27,941 bases of DNA, taken from positions 1 to 27,941 of the forward strand of contig CAZUAH010000145.1 in the NCBI GenBank assembly GCA_964617665.1. The letters are read 5' to 3'. The position numbers and the translations under genes are program-made. Below the pieces are notes generated by a model. It searched no databases. It saw only the letters and a list, made by a program, of their open reading frames with translations, and was not told the DNA's origin. Positions within the stretch are counted from its first letter, which is position 1. Each line of letters opens with the position of its first letter. This document shows positions 24,350 through 27,941 of the stretch, in pieces. This DNA comes from JADHUC01 sp964617665 (GTDB taxonomy: Bacteria; Planctomycetota; Planctomycetia; Pirellulales; Pirellulaceae).

Positions 24350-24523
24350 ATTTCGACTCCGTATGCTTGATGTCCAATCGCTTGAATAGAATACACGGCG
24401 AGCGAAAGGTAGGGAAGCGATGGACGTGATGCGGCGAGGGGACTTCTGCCGGTTGGTACGTGTTGCGTCTGGTCGTCGACGCCCCCGACGATGTTGAATT
24501 CCGATTGGCTATCGCGGATTAGG

Positions 24524-25138
24524 CTATTCTTCGAAGATCCCCGCACCAAAACCGTCGCCTGTACGACGCTCCTGCCGCCGCTCCTCTGATGCGGGCTGAT
24601 CGTCCGGTTTTTGGTGAGGCGGTGGAGGAGTCGATTCCGCCGGTTCGATAGTTGCAGTCGTGGACGAGCGGGACTTGTCTGCGTCCCGCGCATCGGCCAC
24701 ATCGTAGTCGTCCGCGTCTTCTTCGCCGTATCCGTCGTCGTAGCGCGAAACGTAACCCGGCTGTTCGGCCCGCTCCACTTCTTTTTGGTACTCGGTGATC
24801 ACGCGTTCTTGGATCATGTCGCGACAGAGCGAGTTGATCGGATGCGCGACGTCGGCGTACAGCTTGACTCGGCCGTTCTGGTCACGAACCGTTCGTTCTT
24901 CCTCCAGCTTTCGTCCACAGTTGTTGCAGTAGCTTGCCCGCAGATGGTTCTTGGTGCGACACCGCGGGCAATGCGAGGTGAGTTTCCTGCTGGGCATGGC
25001 CACAAATGGGCCATTGGTGCCGTCGATGATCTTCAAATCTCGAACCACGAAGCAATCGTCAAAAGTGATCGAACAAAACGCTCGCAGACGATCGTCGGAT
25101 CTCTCCATCAGTTTGACGCGAACCTCGCTAATCTTCAT
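24524..25138 (-). CDS. SpoVG-fold protein with an internal zinc ribbon and acidic/proline-rich tail
   Basis: GGGAGAAG precedes the ATG. Residues 1-50 (MKISEVRVKL, FCSITFDDCFVVRDLKIIDG, GPFVAMPSRK) and 95-120 (YADVAHPINS to VITEYQKE) are clear SpoVG, a small RNA- and DNA-binding regulator. Between them, where typical SpoVG of about 85-97 residues has a short loop, is a C-x2-C...C-x2-C zinc ribbon (C57, C60, C71, C74). After residue 125 comes a roughly 80-residue acidic, Pro/Arg-rich, probably disordered tail. The insertion falls at the loop that joins the two conserved SpoVG strands, so the fold is likely kept while nucleic-acid binding is altered. It lies 52 nt downstream of ispE on the same strand. 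I know SpoVG as a family, but not a characterised member with this architecture. Confidence 0.88.
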   Translation of the reverse strand: MKISEVRVKLMERSDDRLRAFCSITFDDCFVVRDLKIIDGTNGPFVAMPSRKLTSHCPRCRTKNHLRASYCNNCGRKLEEERTVRDQNGRVKLYADVAHPINSLCRDMIQERVITEYQKEVERAEQPGYVSRYDDGYGEEDADDYDVADARDADKSRSSTTATIEPAESTPPPPHQKPDDQPASEERRQERRTGDGFGAGIFEE

Positions 25139-25190
25139 GACGCTTCTCCCTAAACTGGTTCGCCCGTGACATGATTCCCTTAATAGCCCG

Positions 25191-26138
25191 CTAGTCGTAA
25201 CGTGGCGGGCCGGGCAACGTGGTCGCCCGTAACACCGCCCCCACCCCTGCCGCCTGCAACCGGCTCGCTACGCGTCGTGCGTGCGTCGCGTGGCGGCAGA
25301 CGCCAAAATAACTCGTCCCGCTCCCACTCATTTGATGTCCAAGACAATCCTGGCTGTCGAACGCTGCACGTAGGTCCCGGATCCAAGGTGACAATTGCTC
25401 GGCCGCTGTTTCCAATCGATTGGACAGAAGTCGCCCGACCCGCGTTGCGTGCCCCTGCCGTGTCGCCCTCACGATTGCATCCACGCGATTCGCCGGTTTT
25501 GCCGGACAGCAATTTCGGTAGACCTCTGGCGTCGAAAGTCCCGCTGGCGGTCGCACGACCACTACGTGCAGCCTGCCCAACGACCTGAAGGCCTCGATGC
25601 GTTCGCCACGTCCTCGGCACACGGCAGCAGCCGAATGCAGAAAGAAGGGAACGTCGCTGCCAAGCTCGGCGGCCATGTCAGCCAGCTGCTCGCGGCTCCA
25701 ACCCAACTGCCAAGCAAGATTGGCGGCTACAAGCGCTGCTGCCGCGTCGCTGGAAGCTCCTCCCAAGCCAGCAGCAGCAGGTATTCGTTTGATCAAGCGA
25801 ACCTGTGCGCCTGCCTCGATTCCTGCGTGGTGCCTCAGACGTTCGATGGCCTTTACCACAATGTTGTCCGTCTGTTCCGGTAAGTCCTCCCAGACGCCTC
25901 CGTGACGGGAGCAATGGGCAGGCGACTGCGCCTCCAATCCCGAAGCCCACCTGCACGTCAATCCTATGCGTCTTTCCGAGTTGTTCGAAAGAAAAACCGT
26001 ATCGAATATGGAGATCGGCATCATGAGCGTTTCGATCTCATGAAAGCCGTCATCGCGTCGCGCCAGGACCTCCAAAAAAAGGTTGATCTTGGCCGGAGTA
26101 TGGACTTCGATTCGGCTGCCTCGACGACGAACGTACAT
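25191..26138 (-). CDS. ispE: 4-diphosphocytidyl-2-C-methyl-D-erythritol kinase
   Basis: IspE is the GHMP kinase of the MEP isoprenoid pathway, phosphorylating CDP-ME at the 2-position. The 315-residue product has PAKINLFLEV with the catalytic lysine, the DGFHEIETLMMPIS segment, the ATP loop PAAAGLGGASSDAAAAL, LGSDVPFFLH with the catalytic Asp, and the C-terminal SGSGTSYFGV motif. AGGGG lies very close (2-3 nt) to the ATG at 26138, a weak setting, so the exact start is uncertain by a few codons. It is followed by the SpoVG-like gene, an order like the ispE-purR-yabJ-spoVG block of Bacillus with the middle genes absent. Paired ATCCG palindromes lie 48-103 nt upstream. Confidence 0.93.
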   Translation of the reverse strand: MYVRRRGSRIEVHTPAKINLFLEVLARRDDGFHEIETLMMPISIFDTVFLSNNSERRIGLTCRWASGLEAQSPAHCSRHGGVWEDLPEQTDNIVVKAIERLRHHAGIEAGAQVRLIKRIPAAAGLGGASSDAAAALVAANLAWQLGWSREQLADMAAELGSDVPFFLHSAAAVCRGRGERIEAFRSLGRLHVVVVRPPAGLSTPEVYRNCCPAKPANRVDAIVRATRQGHATRVGRLLSNRLETAAEQLSPWIRDLRAAFDSQDCLGHQMSGSGTSYFGVCRHATHARRVASRLQAAGVGAVLRATTLPGPPRYD

Positions 26139-26185
26139 GCCCCTAGGCGATCAATCCAAGTTGCCCCACACTAACGTCCGCAACC

Positions 26186-26241
26186 ATCCGAACGGATTTT
26201 GCAGTGAAAAGTATTGAGATGAAGGATAGATCCGTTCGGAT
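26186..26241. repeat. paired palindromes ATCCGAACGGAT / ATCCGTTCGGAT
   Basis: ATCCGAACGGAT (26186-26197) is the exact reverse complement of ATCCGTTCGGAT (26230-26241), and each is itself an ATCCG-N2-CGGAT dyad. Centres are 44 bp apart, about four helical turns. They lie 48-103 nt upstream of the ispE start, so a dimeric regulator binding two sites by looping, or a cruciform, are both possible. Confidence 0.7.
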
Positions 26242-26357
26242 CATCGCTCATTGATACCTAGATTCTACTGAGGCCACGCTAGCGGTCAAGCTGAATTGGC
26301 GGACAGCCCCTCCTGTGGGCTGCAGGCCATTGGTCGGCTACCGGCTCCAATTCCCCT

Positions 26358-26387
26358 TTGACATCCGCCCCACACACACGCTAGAGT
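26358..26387 (+). promoter_or_regulatory. sigma70-type promoter for tRNA-Ser
   Basis: TTGACA (26358-26363) matches the -35 consensus in full; TAGAGT (26382-26387), 18 bp later, matches the -10 consensus at four of six positions. Transcription would start near 26394, about 75 nt before the mature tRNA 5' end. Confidence 0.6.
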
Positions 26388-26468
26388 CTATCGCGACGCA
26401 CGAACCTACGGACGGCGACGCGAGTCTAAGGACGTGGGCTCGTCTTGATCTTCGGATCACACTGCGTC

Positions 26469-26555
26469 GGATGGGTGGCCGAGTGGACTAAGGCGGCAGT
26501 CTTGAAAACTGCTGTACCCTCACGGGTACCGGGGGTTCGAATCCCTCCCCATCCG
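26469..26555 (+). tRNA. tRNA-Ser (anticodon TGA)
   Basis: The 87-nt gene folds as a class II tRNA: acceptor GGATGGG/CCCATCC with discriminator G, D arm with GGCCGAG and AAGGC, anticodon stem GCAGT/ACTGC with loop CTTGAAA giving anticodon TGA, a long variable arm with GTACCC/GGGTAC, and T loop TTCGAAT. The CCA end is not encoded. It reads UCA and, by wobble, other UCN codons. A GCCCG/CGGGC hairpin followed by TTGTACTT (26587-26612) is a possible weak terminator. Reading it in reverse produces the spurious peptide MGRDSNPRYP. Confidence 0.97.
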
Positions 26556-26652
26556 CTTCAGGAAGACTTGGTGGGTCGCAAGGGCGGCCCGCTTGTACAC
26601 GGGCTTGTACTTCGAGGCGAAAGGAGCCAGCCCGCGACGCCTCAGCCGACGC

Positions 26653-27741
26653 TCAAGGCTCCGCTTGCTTGTTTGCCGGTTTTTGGCTTGACTTGCTGGG
26701 CGGATCTGCGGCCACGCGGAAGCCGAGGCTGATGTAGCGATCCTCCGGCGAGTAGTTGCCCCGGAGTGCCGAACGGCAGTGCCACGTGGTGAAGTTCCAA
26801 CTGCCGCCGCGGCCCACGCGGATCGAGCCTGTTGTCGGCCCCTGCGGGTCATTCGGCGGCGACTCTTTGTAGTATTCCTCATCGTACCAATCCTGGCACC
26901 ACTCCCACACGTTCCCGTGCATGTCGTACAAGCCAAATGCGTTGGGTTGGTACGAACCCACGGTCGTCGGACGGTCCAGAGCTGGTCCTTTAATCGTCGT
27001 GCCGAGCGGAAGACTGCCGTCGCAATTCGCCTCTTCCCCATTCAATTTGGAGCCAAAGTGAAATAGTGTAGTCGTTCCTGCACGGCAGGCGTACTCCCAT
27101 TCCGCTTCCGTCGGCAACCGGTACACATGCCCCGCTGTTTTCTCTTCCGGTAACTCAGATAACTTACGACAGAACTCCACCGCATCATCCCAAGACACCC
27201 GTTCTACCGGAAAACGACTCGCGTCCATGCCCGACACCTCGTCCTTGCCGTCGCCGGTGGCGGAGAAGTAGCTCGGGTTCTTGCCCATCACCCGCTCGTA
27301 TTCTGCCTGAGCTACCTCGTACACGCCCAGGTAGAACGGTTTGGTGATCCGTACTCGGTGCGGAGGGCACTCACGCTTATGCAACTCGCGTTTGATCCAG
27401 GGGCAGAGCTTCGCCAACCGATCGACCTCTTCCTTGCTCGTACCCATCATGAACTCGCCCGCTGGGATAAGAGCCAGTTTCATGCCGATGCCGTTGGTGA
27501 TTTCCACCGGCACACCAAGATACTCGGCCCACGATTCTTGATGCCGCTTGGCTTGGTCGGCATCGAAGGGAGCGATGGCCGGTCGGGGAGCACCAGGAGG
27601 AAGTTGCCATTTGGCGACTTCAAACTTTTTCGTCGCCGGTTCTGACTTCGTGACAATCGGCTCCGCCTTCTCCCCACAGCCAACCATACCGCACAACAGC
27701 GGGAACGAAACCAGCAACAGCCACACCCTCTGTAGTCTCAT
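26653..27741 (-). CDS. lipoprotein with FGE-sulfatase (SUMF1) fold domain, first catalytic Cys absent
   Basis: I use the ATG at 27741 (GGGGG site 8 nt before) because the protein then starts with a lipoprotein signal, MRLQRVWLLLVSFPLL, and GMVGC (C22); the upstream start at 27792 is rejected. Residues about 78-345 are an FGE-sulfatase domain: MKLALIPAGEFMMGTS, PFYLGVYEVAQAEYE, FPVERVSWDDAVEFCRKLSE, YRLPTEAEWEYACRAGT, GLYDMHGNVWEWCQDWY, RGGSW and GFRVA. True formylglycine-generating enzymes need two cysteines close together after GGSW; here the stretch reads GGSWNFTTWHCRSALR, keeping only the second-type cysteine (C322). It is therefore probably not a sulfatase activator but one of the many planctomycete C-type-lectin-like binding proteins of this fold, anchored on the periplasmic side of a membrane. 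Confidence 0.9.
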   Translation of the reverse strand: MRLQRVWLLLVSFPLLCGMVGCGEKAEPIVTKSEPATKKFEVAKWQLPPGAPRPAIAPFDADQAKRHQESWAEYLGVPVEITNGIGMKLALIPAGEFMMGTSKEEVDRLAKLCPWIKRELHKRECPPHRVRITKPFYLGVYEVAQAEYERVMGKNPSYFSATGDGKDEVSGMDASRFPVERVSWDDAVEFCRKLSELPEEKTAGHVYRLPTEAEWEYACRAGTTTLFHFGSKLNGEEANCDGSLPLGTTIKGPALDRPTTVGSYQPNAFGLYDMHGNVWEWCQDWYDEEYYKESPPNDPQGPTTGSIRVGRGGSWNFTTWHCRSALRGNYSPEDRYISLGFRVAADPPSKSSQKPANKQAEP

Positions 27742-27941
27742 GGGATAGCCCCCAGGTTCTTGGGTAGGATAGACCACAGTGGACACCACCACTCGTATTC
27801 GGCAGTGTACCAGCGTCGAAGCGTGGTTGCCACAAGAAGTGAAGTAGTGTCGTTCGGCCTCCGGCGTTCACTTCGACCAGTGTCCCCGCGTCCAGACCCA
27901 TTTCTGCAGGGCTCGTTGCCACTTCCAGTGTCCAGGCACCC
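27742..27941. other. upstream region of the FGE-fold gene; no gene seen
   Basis: The last 200 nt hold a CCAGTGTCC direct repeat (27877-27885 and 27925-27933, 48 nt apart); the second copy is part of AGTGTCCAGGCACC at the very edge. A minus-strand frame stays open to the edge, but it runs across the FGE-fold start in another frame and has no recognisable domain. It may be a relic or dispersed repeat; the edge cuts it off. Confidence 0.35.

Larger units (their letters stand above)
26139..26468. promoter_or_regulatory. divergent control region between ispE and tRNA-Ser
   Basis: No gene is supported in these 330 nt. The ispE side holds the paired palindromes at 26186-26241; the tRNA side holds a sigma70-type promoter at 26358-26387. 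Between them are a GAATTGG/CCAATTC inverted pair and an AGCCC/GGGCT hairpin of uncertain meaning. Confidence 0.5.

Noticed and set aside
26445..26732. 95-codon frame over the tRNA and reverse frame ending MGRDSNPRYP
   Set aside because: Both are translations of tRNA-Ser; the reverse peptide is a well-known false product of tRNA genes.
27742..27941. Possible insertion-sequence end at the right edge (AGTGTCCAGGCACC)
   Set aside because: Only one full copy is visible and no transposase is present; it stays a possible dispersed motif, not a called mobile element.

Overview
The window looks like part of a planctomycete chromosome, probably Pirellulaceae-like and probably from a draft or metagenome assembly. 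The taxonomic reading is inference. It rests on two divergently transcribed Tat-exported Gfo/Idh/MocA oxidoreductases, a subtilase with an LEPR-XLL-like N-terminus (FEERLVLSA) and long YDSAGNDRF repeats, a formylglycine-generating-enzyme-fold lipoprotein, a SpoVG with an internal zinc ribbon, and long, loosely packed intergenic regions. A 10-N scaffold gap inside poly-G/poly-C tracts (about 3,880-3,960) shows the assembly is imperfect there.

Layout. 1-4,000: 3' part of an ApbE-type flavin transferase, two Tat-exported oxidoreductases, a small cysteine-rich DUF6485-like protein, and the gap. 4,000-6,100: trpBA on the minus strand. 6,280-7,700: lipoprotein with a LolA/DUF2092-like part and a cysteine-less thioredoxin-like part. 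7,770-8,100: stand-alone HPt protein. 8,511-9,269: secreted protein with 19 QKG repeats, followed by the clearest terminator in the window. 9,420-11,440: miaB overlapping a cobalamin adenosyltransferase gene by 4 nt. 11,560-15,080: two-component block made of a membrane hybrid kinase and a receiver fused to an RsbW-like ATPase. 15,540-17,660: 2-Cys peroxiredoxin and selA. 17,815-20,730: trpD and two tandem, diverged purine nucleoside phosphorylases. 20,736-23,195: the repeat-rich subtilase. 23,470-24,350: nested palindromic element and a TerC-family membrane protein. 24,520-26,140: ispE followed by the zinc-ribbon SpoVG, an order that recalls the ispE-purR-yabJ-spoVG block of Bacillus. 26,469-26,555: tRNA-Ser(UGA) with a good sigma70-type promoter. 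26,650-27,740: FGE-fold lipoprotein.

Most genes are housekeeping (tryptophan, isoprenoid precursors, purine salvage, B12, tRNA thiomethylation, selenocysteine, peroxide defence), and no phage, IS, CRISPR or defence island is visible. The most unusual items are the QKG-repeat cysteine-rich exported protein, the SpoVG/zinc-ribbon chimera, the pnp paralogue pair with an Asp/Asn switch and a 20-residue insertion, the nested inverted repeat at 23,476-23,546, and paired ATCCG palindromes upstream of ispE. I do not see a complete undescribed multi-gene system.
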